Assembly (NCBI GenBank): GCA_030998225.1
Contig: JAPYXD010000555.1
Coordinates: forward strand, 8,432,001-8,496,000
Direction of reading: 5' to 3'
DNA: 64,000 bases
Source: Diplolepis rosae
Lineage: Eukaryota > Arthropoda > Insecta > Hymenoptera > Diplolepididae
Below the pieces are notes generated by a model that had not been told where the DNA came from, ran no database searches, and saw nothing but the letters and a program-made list of their open reading frames with translations. Numbering within the stretch: position 1 is the stretch's first letter; every line of letters starts with the position of its first letter. Below are positions 34,000 through 45,475 of this stretch, in pieces. The position numbers were made by a program, and so were the translations under genes.

Positions 34000-34966
34000 T
34001 AGGGATGGGCGATTCTGCTAAAAAGAATCGATACCTTAGAATCGATACTTTTGAATAATCGATACCAAGGAATCGATTATTTTTTAAAAGAATCGAAGAA
34101 TCGAGGAATCAATACTTAAAGGTACAAAAAAATTGATTTTAGCGCATTTTGATCACTAAAAAAGTTAAAACTGTACTTTAGAATTAGAATTCACGTATAA
34201 AATATAAAATATCGTTCTAAACATACAGAAAAAATATATTATATATATATTCATTTATTCAAATAAATGCATGTATACTTTATACAAATCCTTTAAATGG
34301 CCGTACACTCTCTGCATATATCCACGCAAATGTATTTAGGATACTTGATTTCCATTTTTTTGTTGATTCATGGAATCTGGAGAATAAATAAAATATTAGA
34401 AATATTCTTAATAATATGTGTATACAATTATTCAATTTTGGGATAATTGTACTCTAATTTTAATTGTTTTTTGGAATATAGACACCGACATCGGTAATCA
34501 CAAACACAACGCACACATTAAACAAATGTACTACCCAAATCCACTTGCACTTTGAATTATCAAGTTGAAAATTTGTTAAATATTTAAAGTAATTATTATT
34601 TATTATCACATGAACTTTTTACTTACCCTTATTTCCTGGAAATTTTGGAAGAGAATGCAACTCATACGAAGTCGTTCCCCTTGCCGCACTCCGCCCGCTT
34701 CCGACAACTAGCGCCGCGTACACCTCTGCACATGAACTATCCTACGGGGACGCCCAATACATTAGAGGTCGACCTGCCCTGAGAGAATGTGACACACACA
34801 GTGTAGCAGAATGTTAAGAAGTAAGTCGATTCTGGTTGACCAATTCTTCGTTGAAACAGAATCGATACTCCAAGAATCGTATCCGAAAATAATCGATTCC
34901 AGAATCGATTCTAAAGGCAAGAGAATCGAATGATTCAAAAGAATCGAGTAGAATCGCCCATCCCTA
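34000..34966. mobile_element. hAT-like non-autonomous element with 8-bp target duplication
   Basis: Ends TAGGGATGGGCGATTCT and AGAATCGCCCATCCCTA. Flanks CTCCAGAT (33992-33999) and CTCCAGAC (34967-34974) are an 8-bp duplication with one difference, typical of hAT. The ends are full of GAATCGAT words. It contains the GC-rich segment 34655-34785 shared with 4779-4905. No transposase. Confidence 0.8.
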
Positions 34967-35617
34967 CTCCAGACCTCGCCCCGTGCCACTATCACCTTTT
35001 CGCATTGATGGGACACTCACTCGCAGAGCAGCGCTTCGCCAATTTTATAGAAGTCGAAAAATGGCTCGTCGAATGGTTTGCCTTGAAAGAGAAAAGGTTT
35101 TTTTGGAATGGTATTCATGATTTGCCTGAAAGATGGTCAAAATGTGTAGAATCCAATGGTTAATACTTTGAATAAAATTTTTTTGAGATTCCTTTGAGAA
35201 TTAAGTGTTTTCTTTATTGAAAAAACCGGCAAACTTCAACTAACACCCCTGATACTTATACATTTCATGTTAACCCACTGACGCATGTTGATACCCTGTC
35301 GTCGACAACGCTTTACTCAATTCCTTATTATTCCCTATGTAACGCTTATTGTTATTCACTTAGGGTGAATTAGATACTTATCACATTGATTTTACTCGAC
35401 TAGGATTTAATAGATGTTCCAATATCCTTATGTCCTAATTTTAATCGACAGAGTTGAGTAGAATTACTTCAAATATTTTTCTCTGTGCAGAAATAATTTT
35501 ACGTTTTGCGTAACTGAAGTTTTAAGCAGTTACATGTAACTCAAAATTTTGTTACAATTTCGTAATTTTATGATAAATTTTATAAAAATTCTGTCACAGT
35601 CTGGTAGATTTAAGATA

Positions 35618-35764
35618 CTCTCTAAATCCAAAATAAAGGAGTAACCACTGTTTTATTTAGTGGGTGATGAAACAATTACTTAATAGTGGATTCCGCTTAT
35701 AAATTAGTAATTTAAAAAATTTATCGTAGTGCAGTCTTGTTTCCATTATTTTGGATGTAGAGAG
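35618..35764. mobile_element. 147-bp CTCTCTAAATCC MITE
   Basis: CTCTCTAAATCCAAAATAA and the complement of CTCTCTACATCCAAAATAA, with TA on both sides. It shares end sequence with the CACTGA-rich MITEs but not their interior. Confidence 0.75.
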
Positions 35765-36466
35765 TACGTTTTATGAAAATTCACTTGGGTTTCACAATAT
35801 GAAGAAAAATTTCAGAAAATTTAGTACATTTTTCGAATTTTAAGAAAGCTTTACTTAAAAAAATTATGAACATTTGTAAGAGTATAGCTATGTATTCACC
35901 TTCATCAATTACGTGCCTACTTATATAGATATGGTGCGAGACCATAATGATGGTGTGTCTGTACCTATTGATTGTGTGCGTGTGTGTGGATGCCGACGAT
36001 TTTGGAGACGAGATAAGAAGGAGTCAGTCTGTACTAGGTTGTGTGAACGAACGGTTAAAATTGTAATTGACCTGACAAATAAATTAGTTTAGTTGATCTA
36101 AATATTTTATTGAAGCCATCCTCTCACACATTGTCAAATTTTACGTTACCTTTGTAACATAAAAGTTGTACATTTCCGAACATTTCTAACAATTTACCCA
36201 TTACTAGTAAAATGGTTAACCCATTCACATTTTTATTAGCATTGTCCCTAAAGCAATGGTTAACACAATCACAGACCTTCTGTTCCTGTAGTCATACAAA
36301 AGCAACTATTGCCTATGGATGCAACAACAACATTTATGGCTGGGACGCATTTTTGAATATAATATGGCTGATATAAACATACTTTGCCTTGCGACAACCA
36401 TACATTTCTTTCCGTATACTTTTCATTGATTTGCATTTAGAGGAGCAAGTACTGTTTGTAGGTTTT
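35765..36466. other. End of the stack and downstream flank of copy 2
   Basis: 35765-36194 is unassigned stack interior; 35797-35870 resembles 19755-19850. 36195-36466 is the rest of the copy 2 downstream flank, matching 52380-52584 and 61708-61912. Confidence 0.55.
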
Positions 36467-39400
36467 TCAATTGCAAGAGTTCATTTTTTGCACTATTTCT
36501 TGTAAATAGGGTTCGTAAATAGAAATCTTCGTGACCATTCCTACACGAATTCCATTAGGATTTTCTCCGTCTATTTTATTATTGAAATCAGTAACTATTC
36601 CGACAAGTACATTTTCTGAGTTGAGCACAGGACTTCCGAAGTCACGCTGCAATAAAAATCATGAATAAACTGAATTATTAATTTTTATTTATCATGTGTT
36701 AATTCCCATTTATATATCTAAAACTTGCAGAAATAATTACCGCTGTTATCCAGTAACCTTTTAATTTTGAGTGAACATAAAATCGATCGTTGAAGTCCGA
36801 ATATTTATTCCATATTGAATCACTTAAAGAAACAGGTAATTCCACAATTTTGTCCCATGAAAACTTCTTGTCTGGCCAAATAAACATGTATCCAATCAAT
36901 TTACTGAAATCATATTCTTTGTTGCGTTCATAAATTGGCAATTTTTCCGGTAATCTCATAACATCTATCGGATTCTCCAACTGGAAAAAATATCTGTTTG
37001 TTATAGCTTATATAACGTAATTGGTACAATTTTACACATTGGGATAAATACAAGAGACTTGAAATGCATTTATAATTGTTTATGTGCCTCCGGCGCATAA
37101 ATTCGTTTTTACGCTACAGTTGAAAGTAGCGTAATGTTGTGTATTACGATACAGAGGAATGTAATGTAAAAATTAAACTGCGCATGTGCCTATAACCATA
37201 CAGCGGAGCGTAATCTTCTTATTCTTCTGCGTACAGCGTTGGCACCGTACTGACAAAGCCTTTTACATTTGAACTGCGCATGCTCCATTACAATACGCTA
37301 CTACTACACAAGATCGAGGAAATCAAAATGACCGGAATTAGTCGCGAAATATCAAGTGCAATGGACGAAAATCATGATGAATACTAGATTAGATTCGAGT
37401 GTACGCATAAAAACTCGTATACGCACCGAAGTCACATAATAGTATAGTATGTGCCTAGGCGCATAATGAGGGTTATTACGTGACGAGCGATAATGCTCGC
37501 AGGAGATCGAAGCCAAGGCGTAGCCGAGACGTAGCTGCGGCGCGATCAGTCCTGCGAGTATTTTAAGCCAGTCTCGTAATTACCCGAATTGTGTGCATTG
37601 GCACTCACGGAGAAAAATGGAGGGTCAGCCTGAATATCTAGAGGGTCAGGTCGACCAAATATGATGATCGACTATAGGGCAGCCTTCTAGATAATCAAAC
37701 TGATCATCTGTAGAGGGTCAGAAAAAAATAATTGATTTGATCATTGTAGAAGGTCGATTTGATCATCCTTGAGGGTCGAAATGAAAATTTAAAACAAGAT
37801 ATTCAACTTGATTATCCCAGAGGATCGATTTGATTATCTTGATAGTGTGAATGTTTCTCTGTGGTAATCAAGCTGATCATAAATGGAGAGTCTCCCTGAT
37901 TATGTCCATAAAATTATGGAAGGACTATTTGATAATCTAGAGGGTCGGTCTGACTCAAAATTTTGAACCTCTAACTTCGACCCTCCGTTTTTCTCCGTGC
38001 ATATTCTATTTTATATGACTTCGGTGCGTATACGAGTTTTTATGTGTACACTCGAATCTAATCTAGTATTCATCATGATTCTCGTCCATTGCACTTGATA
38101 TTTCGCAACTAGTTCCGGCCATTGTGATTTTATCGATCTTGTGTAGTAGTAGCGTATTGTAATAGAGCATGCGCAGTTTGAATGTACAAGGCTTTGTCAG
38201 TACGGTACCAAAGCTGAACGAAGAAGAAGAAGAATAAGAAGATTACGCTCCGCTGTATGGTTATAGGCACATGCGCAGTTCAATTTTTATATTGCATTCC
38301 TCTGTAACGTAATAAACAACATTACGCTGCTGTCAACTGTAGCGTAAAAACGAGTTTACGCGCCGGAGGCACATAAAATAGAATATGTGCCAATGCACAC
38401 AATTCGGGTAATTACGAGACTCGCTTAAAATGCTCGCAGGGCTGATCGCGCCTCGGCTATGATCTCCTGCGAGCATTGTCGCTCGTCGCGTAATAACCCT
38501 CATTATGCGCCTATGCACATAATATACTATTGTTTCAACATTAAAATAGTTTTCACCTTTATGACCGCAAATCGAGTATGAGGAAGGTTTTTTGCTTTAT
38601 CAGGGTGATATTTGCGTAGATAGGTATCAAGGTATTCATGGTCGACAACACGCGACAATGAATTACTATTCATGGTAGGATGATTTTTAGCATTCACCCA
38701 AAACTCTCCTCTGTCAATAATAGAGTCAAAATTAGTGAAGACTTACAAAACTAAAAATATGTACAAATTTAGAATCTATAAAATGTGAATTATACGGGTT
38801 TGTTTGAAAGCATAATAATGATGATTGTACAAAGCGTTTTAGTTTTTGACAGCGATCGTAATGTTCCTTTTAAATCAACTTTTTGTATTCAAATATAGAT
38901 ATAATTACTCTTTTTCCAGAAAGTACGAGGAACTATAAGCGTTTACTAATGAGATCATGTTTGCAAAACAGACATGTATATAATTTTGCCGTACAAAATA
39001 TCCTACAGAAACCACGAATTCTAATTCTGTTTCATTCAGAGATCGAAGAATGATATTTTTTTGGTTTGTCTCTGCAACAAATAAAAAGGTTGAATCTGAA
39101 AAACTGAATATTTTTGTATTTTCAATTCGACATTAAACCCTCAAATACATGAAAGAATTTCAATACTACTATTAATGCAAAAAACTAGTGTTTCCAATCC
39201 CACCTCTCTTTTGAGGGGTCCAATAAATAAATAAAATGATTTTAATATTATGATAACACGATGAAAATATCGTTTGCACGGGGTGCATTATGCAGAGAAA
39301 CTTTTCATTGTGAAATCTAGTATTGTTATATTCATTTTTACTAAAAGTCAATAGGAGGCGAGGACATAGCAACAAAACTAATTTTATTTACCATAGCGAT

Positions 39401-42400
39401 AGGAGGAAATGCGTTTTCTGAACCAGTTATAAATATAGTGTAACTTTATAAATTACCATTGAGAGTTGCAAAGATTAATATCTTTGATGGCAAACTGATA
39501 CTAGAAATGAGTGATACCTATAGGAATAAAAAGTAAAGCAATAAATGCAAGGATTGGTCTTTTGAATAATATAAATTGCAAAATAGTTTAGAGAAATTAC
39601 CATCGACAATAGTAATGAAGAATGAAGATAGAAAGACTTGAATATTTGGCTATCGAATACACACTGAAAAAACAGTATAGCTGAGAGAACTATATTTTGA
39701 TCCTCAGAACTAGAAAATATTGCTATCAGGCCAATGTCCTCATAACTATACGAGTATAAGGAAAGACAGCTATACTGGTATTCCTAACAGTCATATTGCT
39801 CCGCGCAGGACACAAGTTTGTTGATATGATAATACGATATATAGCCATCGTAACCAAAATGATACTCCTGTTATAACAATGCATGCGATAGAGTTGTCGC
39901 ATGTTCTGTATATGTTAGTATTTACTTTCGAAAGCTTCGATATATTTTTTATCCCCAATCAGTCAATTTTTTCTTCACCCACTCGTCCATCGCTGTTGTG
40001 AATTTTCGCGTGTGATGAAACAATACGTGATACGCAAAAATAATCTTTCAAACAAACAAAAAATTTGAATGTGGCAGCTTTCTAACTCACGATTTTTGGT
40101 ATCAGAGGGACTACCGAGTTCCTTCTCACTAAAGATGCTCTAGGGAAGGATAGAACAATGTTCCCCCACTGATAGGGTGACCATCCGTCCGGATTTTTCA
40201 AATGATAAATTTTTATTTTTTAATCAACTTTTGGATCTTTTTTTGTACAAAATTTTATCATTCAATGCCATCTAACGATTTCTTTGTCAATTGGTAAGCC
40301 TAAACAACTCAAAAATAATCTTTCAAGTCAATAGATTATTAATCAAAATGCATCAGGAATCAAAAATATAAGATGTCAAGCGTTGATAACATTTAATAAA
40401 ATAGTCACTTTTCCCTACCCACTGAGCCCTCCACAATGACAATTGGATCGAAAGTGACGTCTTACGCATTCTTGATCGTGTAAAACAACAACAGGTTTTG
40501 AGGTTAGTTTTAGGAGCGAATACACTTTCCCGTATATAATATGCATCACAATGTATCAGTTATGATGGATATATGATAATTAGATACTTATTAAACGAAT
40601 ATATTCGCCATGGAGATTAGATAAAAGGAGACCAATCTCCATATATCCATTCCCGAAATTAAGTTCTGCCAAGTATATAGTTACAAAACTTCCCGATGAG
40701 CGCATGTGTGTTCCCTGGGTGCAAAATGGCGATGCTCAGTACATGATGTCAAAGTATTTATCTTATATTTATTACATTATTCATGGAGATTAGATAAAAG
40801 GAGACCAATCTCCATATATCCATTCCCGAAATTAAGTTCTGCCAAGTATATAGTTACAAAACTTCCCGATGAGCGCATGTGTGTTCCCTGGGTGCAAAAT
40901 GGCGACGTCTAATACACGATACTTATAAATCTTGGATGCCGCCATTTTGCACTCAGGGAACACACGTGCCCTCATCGGGAAGTTTCCTAACTAAGTCCTT
41001 GGCAGAACTTCATTTCGTGTTTTGTGAAGTACGGCCATAAGAGATTGGTCTCCTTATATCTAGTCTCCATGACATTATTATAAACCGTTGATGCCGCCAT
41101 TTTGCACCCAGGGAACACACGCGCCCTCATTGGGAAGTTTCCTAACTAAATACTTGGCAGAACTTCATTTCGTGTTTTATGAAGTACGGCCATAAGAGAT
41201 TGGTCTCCTGATATCTAGTCTCCATGATACTCACTTTCGTTATAAATTACTAAACAAGAACATGATCGCTTAAAATTTAACCGGAACTCTCCAGCAGACT
41301 CTGCTCAACCAATCCATAATAGGCACGGGGTTTGTCTCAACCTTCCCTAGAGGATCCTTACTTCTCACAAATCTAAGAGTTTTCACAGTTCAGTATATGA
41401 ACCGAGCGTTCGGCGGGAGGGGATAGAAGAATCGGTCGCCGCGCTCGCAGTGGGGAAAAGTGAAACTTATGGAGTATATATTTAAAATTATTTCTATTAC
41501 TTCTTTCAGTTGGAGCAAATTATTACTCCTGAGCAATTTAAACGTATGATGAAATACGCCAACAAGATCGAGTAATTCAACATTTTTTAAAACAGAAGGG
41601 GATGGAGCTTTTTTTAAGTTTTTAAAACCGTTTATGTACAGGTACATAAGGGTTGAATTATGAAACGCGAATTAATTTATACTAAAAATATTTATTATAT
41701 GTCACTATTATTAGTATTTCACGTTCAGAACGTGAGATAATTTTTACACTACTCCAAGGTACGTTTACTTGTTGAATTCTGTAATCTATATTTGATAAAT
41801 TTATAATAAATTTATATTTAATTATAGTTAAGAAATAAATACATATGCATATTTAAATATATAAATTATATACCATAATAATAAATATTACCGAGTTATA
41901 TTTTAGTATTATTCAATAAATTTCATTTCATTAGTTTAATTATGTATACTATCAATACTAATACCGGTAAAAAAGCATGGATTTCATATTGCTTCTTTAA
42001 TATTTAAACTTTTCCCTTTTTGCTAAATTTGAATTTACCGCAACATTCTTTAAATAAATTTTGATTTTTAATCAACTTTTGGATTTAATTTTGTTAAAAA
42101 TTTTATTATTCAATGTCATCTAACGATTTCTTCGTCAATTGGCAAGTCTCAACAACTCAAAAATAGTCTCTCAAAATAGTAAATCCTAAAAAACTAACCT
42201 TACATTCTCATTTCCTATTGATTTTTAATAAAAATAAATATAATAATACTAGATTATATGATAAAAAGTTTCTCCGTGCAATATTGTTTTTTGTAAATTC
42301 CACATTTTTTTAGGAATTTATCAAACATATTTTCCCTTTCCTCAAATAAAGTTAACAAGTTAATAATTCAATATTCAAAATAGAAATCAATACTTTTAGA

Positions 42401-42679
42401 AATTATTTGTCAATAAGTCAACATATTTAGGAGTAGTATAGAGATAAATGCACATAATATGAGTCTACGTGTCACCACTCATGTCAAAAAATATATATGA
42501 TTTCATATGGAATAACGATCGACTTCCAGAATTGCGTAAATGCTCATGTTTTAAGAACTATCATTGAATAATTAATGAAATTATTATTATAAGGGATTTC
42601 ACTTACCCACAGCGTTGGATACTGTCATAAAAGCGAAGAGCAGAGGATAACTTATTTTCCACAGTTTCATGTTTCTCAT
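36467..42679 (-). CDS. Secreted non-catalytic S1 serine protease homolog, copy 2
   Basis: Five exons: 42679-42607, 39071-38909, 38710-38557, 36980-36741 and 36646-36467. All splice sites are GT-AG and phases match, giving 810 nt and 269 residues. Residues 4-23 form a signal peptide (MKLWKISYPLLFAFMTVSNA). The S1 fold shows in EFVVSVGYF near residue 43, the strand before the Asp site (PHTRFAVIKLENPIDV), and the C-terminal half RDFGSPVLNSENVLVGIV to KISIYEPYLQEIV. Length is normal for a protease domain without a clip domain. Catalytic His is Tyr (VNAYSSS for TAAHC), Asp is Arg and Ser is Phe (RDFGSP for GDSGGP). Only two cysteines remain after the signal, so the usual disulfides are lost. Likely a secreted non-enzymatic protein; an immune or venom role is possible but unproven. 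Introns carry foldback elements. Confidence 0.75.
37081..38529. mobile_element. 1.45-kb foldback element in intron 3 of copy 2
   Basis: The left arm starts TATGTGCCTCCGGCGCATAA. The right arm carries the complementary TTACGCGCCGGAGGCACATA and ends CACATAATATACTATTG. Arms of about 500 bp pair through ACTCGAATCTAATCTAGTAT and ACAGCGGAGCGTAATCTT. Copy 3 lacks the insertion at the matching point near 53190. It encloses another element. Confidence 0.7.
37606..38001. mobile_element. Small inverted-repeat element inside the foldback
   Basis: CACGGAGAAAAATGGAGGGTC at the left pairs with GACCCTCCGTTTTTCTCCGTG at the right. The interior repeats GAGGGTC and GATCATC words. Confidence 0.75.
39072..40608. 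other. Intron 1 of copy 2, first part
   Basis: 39072-39260 matches the equivalent intron of copy 1 (22415-22610). 40210-40330 is a diverged copy of a stretch repeated at 42055-42150 and 57145-57240. A gene-like signal is absent. Confidence 0.55.
40609..41225. repeat. Foldback cluster of four 120-150-bp repeats
   Basis: Two direct copies start ATGGAGATTAGATAAAAGGA at 40610 and 40783 (173-bp period). Two inverted copies end near 41071 and 41225 with TAGTCTCCATG. All carry the words GGGAACACAC or GTGTTCCCTGGGTGC and AAACTTCCCGATGAG or the complement. Overall symmetry suggests a foldback transposon with duplicated arms. It lies in intron 1 of copy 2. Confidence 0.7.
41226..42606. other. Intron 1 of copy 2, last part
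   Basis: No second gene is evident. 42045-42320 matches 57140-57420 in intron 1 of copy 3 closely, so this part belongs to the duplicated unit. 42521-42570 resembles 26135-26185 near exon 1 of copy 1. Confidence 0.6.
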
Positions 42680-42820
42680 CAAATGAGTTTCCTATTTTGT
42701 GATACTAGCAAGTATGAATGCTACGTGTCAGTCTTAAAAACACGTTATCTGTATAATCTGTATACTCGCGACACTGCGTAAATTGTATTTACAATTTAGA
42801 AATGTTTGTAATCCCAAAAT
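42680..42820 (-). promoter_or_regulatory. Conserved upstream block, protease homolog copy 2
   Basis: Nearly identical to 57583-57725 and similar to 26336-26480. On the gene strand it holds AGATAA (42750-42745), a WGATAR site, and TCGCGAGTATACAGATTATA. Likely promoter and 5' untranslated region; the start site is unknown. Confidence 0.45.
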
Positions 42821-43994
42821 ACTTTAATGGAATTTCATTACCAAAATGTAATGTAAAATATCGTTGATAGAAATTTTCATTGATAAGATAAGTTACAGTT
42901 TACTAAGAAATTGATATAGATAAACATTTATCAAAATTGGAAATCTAGATGTAAGAAATAGATTATTATTAAGAATCAATAAATAATGAGGACGAAGTTA
43001 GATTAATTCAATTGAATTAATTAAACTCCTGAAACACGATGATCAAACAATCAGCGTTCGGATGAGATATGAATCTCTTAACAAAAATAAAATATTAGCA
43101 GACCTCAATAAATAAACAATCGAAACATGGCGAAAAGTCTCGGAAAATCGAGTTTGAAATATGTCAAATTAATTATTATAAAATTTAGAATTTATCAATT
43201 AAATTTGTATATGTGACGTGCCACGAGACAAGGGAAATAACGCGGAAAATATCGCAAATCTGTTTTTGGTCTCTATCGATAGTTTCCGAGTTGCTTCATC
43301 TAGCAAAAAAATCAGAAAAAATTTTTAAGCATTATTTATACCTATAAAATAGCTTATTAGAGGGCCGTAAATGCAGAATTTCTGAGCTAGACTACGGACC
43401 AACGAAAACACCTCCCACCACTCACTACTACTACTATACATACAGTAGAGTCTGTCTGATTTCAGAATCGCGTGATTTTCTTGCGGGAATAGAAGCGAAA
43501 AACACGGATAGTGGGACACGACTAGTGAGAGTGTAGTTGTAAGTAGAGGGGCAGGTTTTTAGAAGACGCCTTTCACTGAGAAAAGGACTCCATTTCTATC
43601 CCTCGCCCTGTAAAATTCTAGTTTTCCGCGTTAGTCCCCTTTTCTCGTGGCACGTCACATATGTAGAATCCATTAGCGATCAATCTGCGTTCGCAATTAA
43701 TTATGGTACAAAACTGCTTGAGTAGGGCAAATTTTTATGAATATCCAATTTCATCCAAAATTGGATGGTGGGCAATTAAATTAATTAACGAGCATATGTA
43801 ATTTTATTTAGAAAAAAATCATTTTTATAAAATGTTACATTTTACCCAATGTAGTTAAATGATAAGAAATAAAAAAAGGGATAAATAAAATAATTGAAAA
43901 AATAAGGCATTTATTAAATACTTTTTATAATATAAGTATATTTTAACTAATTATATCCAGTCATATAAAATCGAATGCCAAAAGGCCATAATGT
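42821..43994. other. Upstream region of copy 2 with insertions
   Basis: Compared with the equivalent region of copy 3 (57726-58080), about 0.8 kb is inserted between AATAAATAATG near 42980 and GTAATTTTATTTAG near 43799. The insertion contains the MITE at 43212-43659. No gene seen. Confidence 0.5.
43212..43659. mobile_element. 448-bp TA-flanked MITE
   Basis: TGTGACGTGCCACGAGACAA at the left pairs with the complement at the right (TTTTCTCGTGGCACGTCACA), continuing through AACGCGGAAAA. TA lies at 43210-43211 and 43660-43661. No coding capacity. Confidence 0.8.
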
Positions 43995-45112
43995 ATTGGA
44001 TCTATAACTTAATTCGTGCGGTTTTTTTCAAAATTTAAACGTTTATTTAAGAAAAACATGTACAATAGTATTATTCAAAGTATTGCCCATCTGAAGCTAT
44101 GAATTTTCCCGTCTTTCTGGCACTTTGTGGATCCCATCCCAAAAGAACTGCGCTGGCTTGGCGGCCAAGCATAAATCAAGCCAATTTTTGATACCCTATT
44201 CTGATGTGAACCGTATTCCAGTGAGGGCGTTCTGCTTCGACCGGAACAAATGGTAGTCAGAAGGGGAAAGGTCTGGGCTATAAGGCGGGTGGGGTAAAAC
44301 TTCCCATCTACTGTTTTCCAAATCATTCTTAACCGGAATAGCAACATGGGGCCGAGCGTTGTCATGATGAAAAATTATTGCCTCGTGTTTGGTCCCATAT
44401 TCCGGGCATTTTTCGGCTATTGCTCTCTTCAAACGGATTAATTGTGTTCGGTAGCGTTCTCCATTGATGGTTTCACCCAATTTTAGCAGCTCATAATACA
44501 GCACACCCTTCTAATCCCACTAAATACAGAGCATTACCTTCGCGCCATGGATATTCGGCTTTGCCGTTGATTTGGCTGGTTGGCCGGGTTTCACATATAA
44601 TTTTTTGCGCTTGGGGTTGTAGTGGATCCATTTTTCATCACCAGTAACAATCCGATGCAAAAATGACTTCTTTTTGTGGCGTTCCAGCAGCATTTCGGAC
44701 ATGCAAAACCGCCTTTCAACGTCTCTCGGCTTGAGTTCATGTGGAAGCCAATTTCCTTGCTTTTGAATGTATCCGGCTGCTTTTAAACGTTTTGAAATGG
44801 CTACTTGAGTGACTCCCAAAGATTCTGCGAGCTCTTCTTGTGTTTAGCAACAATCTTCATCGAGTAATGATTCCAGTTCTTCATCTTCAAACTTTTTTGG
44901 CTGCCCAGGACGTTCTTCGTCTTCCAAGCCAAAATCACGACTTTTAAATCGTGCAAACCACATTTGGCGCGTTTGCTCAGCTAGAGAATGTTCACCATAA
45001 ACTTCCACCAAAATACGATGACTTTCGGCAGCAGTTTTCTTCATATTAAAGTAATGAAGAAGAACTCCCCGCAAAAACACTTTCTCAGGCACGAAGTTCG
45101 ACATATTTGAGT
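43995..45112 (-). pseudogene. Nearly full-length mariner DD34D transposase, decayed
   Basis: The minus-strand coding runs from MSNFVPEKVFLRGVLLHYFN (start about 45106) through VTQVAISKRLKAAGYIQKQG, the first catalytic Asp (RIVTGDEKWIHY), the second (HHDNARPH) and the third (DLSPSDYHLF, 34 residues later). In-frame stops lie after LDEDCC, after KVMLCI and two codons later. A frameshift follows near 44200, with the C-terminal part in another frame. All catalytic residues survive. The upstream side is cut at 45113 by the GCGAAGCGC repeat, so the 5' terminal repeat is missing. The stops fit C-to-T decay of Gln and Trp codons. Confidence 0.85.
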
Positions 45113-45475
45113 GAAAAAAAATCTGCCCGCTTCGCGGGCATATTCTCATTGCGCGCTTCGCTTGCAAGTTTGAGCGCGCCTAGGGCGCGCGATTCGATCG
45201 TCGCGTTACGCGCTCCGGAATTTTTGAACGTCGCGCTTCGCGTTCGATCTTGTGCTCTTCGCATACGTTTAAGTTTATTTCTTATAATTTAATACTGAAG
45301 CTCAAACCAACTTAATGATATTAAAGATGATGTAAATTAGTCATCTTCTCAAATTCACTAAGTTTCTTTTTCAGATTAAGTGAAACAGGAAATTCAATTT
45401 ACTTAAGGCTCTATCGGCCTTAAGGAATACATTCTCATCATGACACTCGCGCTTCGCGCTCGATTTTCTGTATGC
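45113..45475 (+). repeat. GCGAAGCGC repeat, copy 2
   Basis: Starts TCTGCCCGCTTCGCGGGCAT, a perfect short hairpin, then many GCGCGCTTCGC-type palindromes to 45250 and the AT-rich part shared with 17643-18060. It ends CGCGCTTCGCGCTCGATTTT. The start is the same as at 63965, so it is a true family boundary. Class unknown. Confidence 0.7.

Larger units (their letters stand above)
33118..35163 (+). pseudogene. Mariner DD34D transposase, interrupted
   Basis: Starts MSSFVP at 33118, then is split by a 70-bp hairpin. It resumes at LRHSLLFLFHQNKKAVEAHR and runs through the first catalytic Asp (RIVTRDEKWIYF) and the second (LQHDNAPSH). It is split again by a hAT-like element between PYSP and DLAPCHYHLF. 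Stops occur after TMLCV, after AKVV and after NCEIL. The third catalytic Asp is replaced by His (APCHYHLF where APSDYHLF is usual). The tail FANFIEVEKWLVEWFALK to ERWSKCVESNG is intact. It is clearly inactive. Confidence 0.85.
32946..35253 (+). mobile_element. Mariner element carrying two further insertions
   Basis: Ends CCAGGGGTGTTAGTTGAA and the complement of TCAGGGGTGTTAGTTGAA, flanked by TA (32944-32945 and 35254-35255). Without the hairpin at 33137 and the hAT-like element at 34000 it would be about 1.27 kb, the usual mariner length. Confidence 0.85.
31243..35487. mobile_element. Second-level element in the stack
   Basis: CACAGAGAAAAATAGTTGAA at the left pairs with TTCAAATATTTTTCTCTGTG at the right; similarity extends through GTAATTYTACTCAACT. 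No intact target duplication was identified. It contains a MITE and a mariner. Confidence 0.55.
31185..36194. mobile_element. Outer unit of a nested transposon stack
   Basis: Ends CACTGTTAGAAATTTC and the complement of AATTGTTAGAAATGTTC, with TA at 31183-31184 and 36195-36196. The matching downstream flank in copies 3 and 4 is uninterrupted at this place (GAGATACCCATCAC), which supports the boundaries. The 5-kb interior is mostly other inserted elements. Confidence 0.6.

Noticed and set aside
40706..40912. 68-codon plus-strand frame
   Set aside because: It spans two copies of a repeat unit, and its two ends have similar sequence for that reason.
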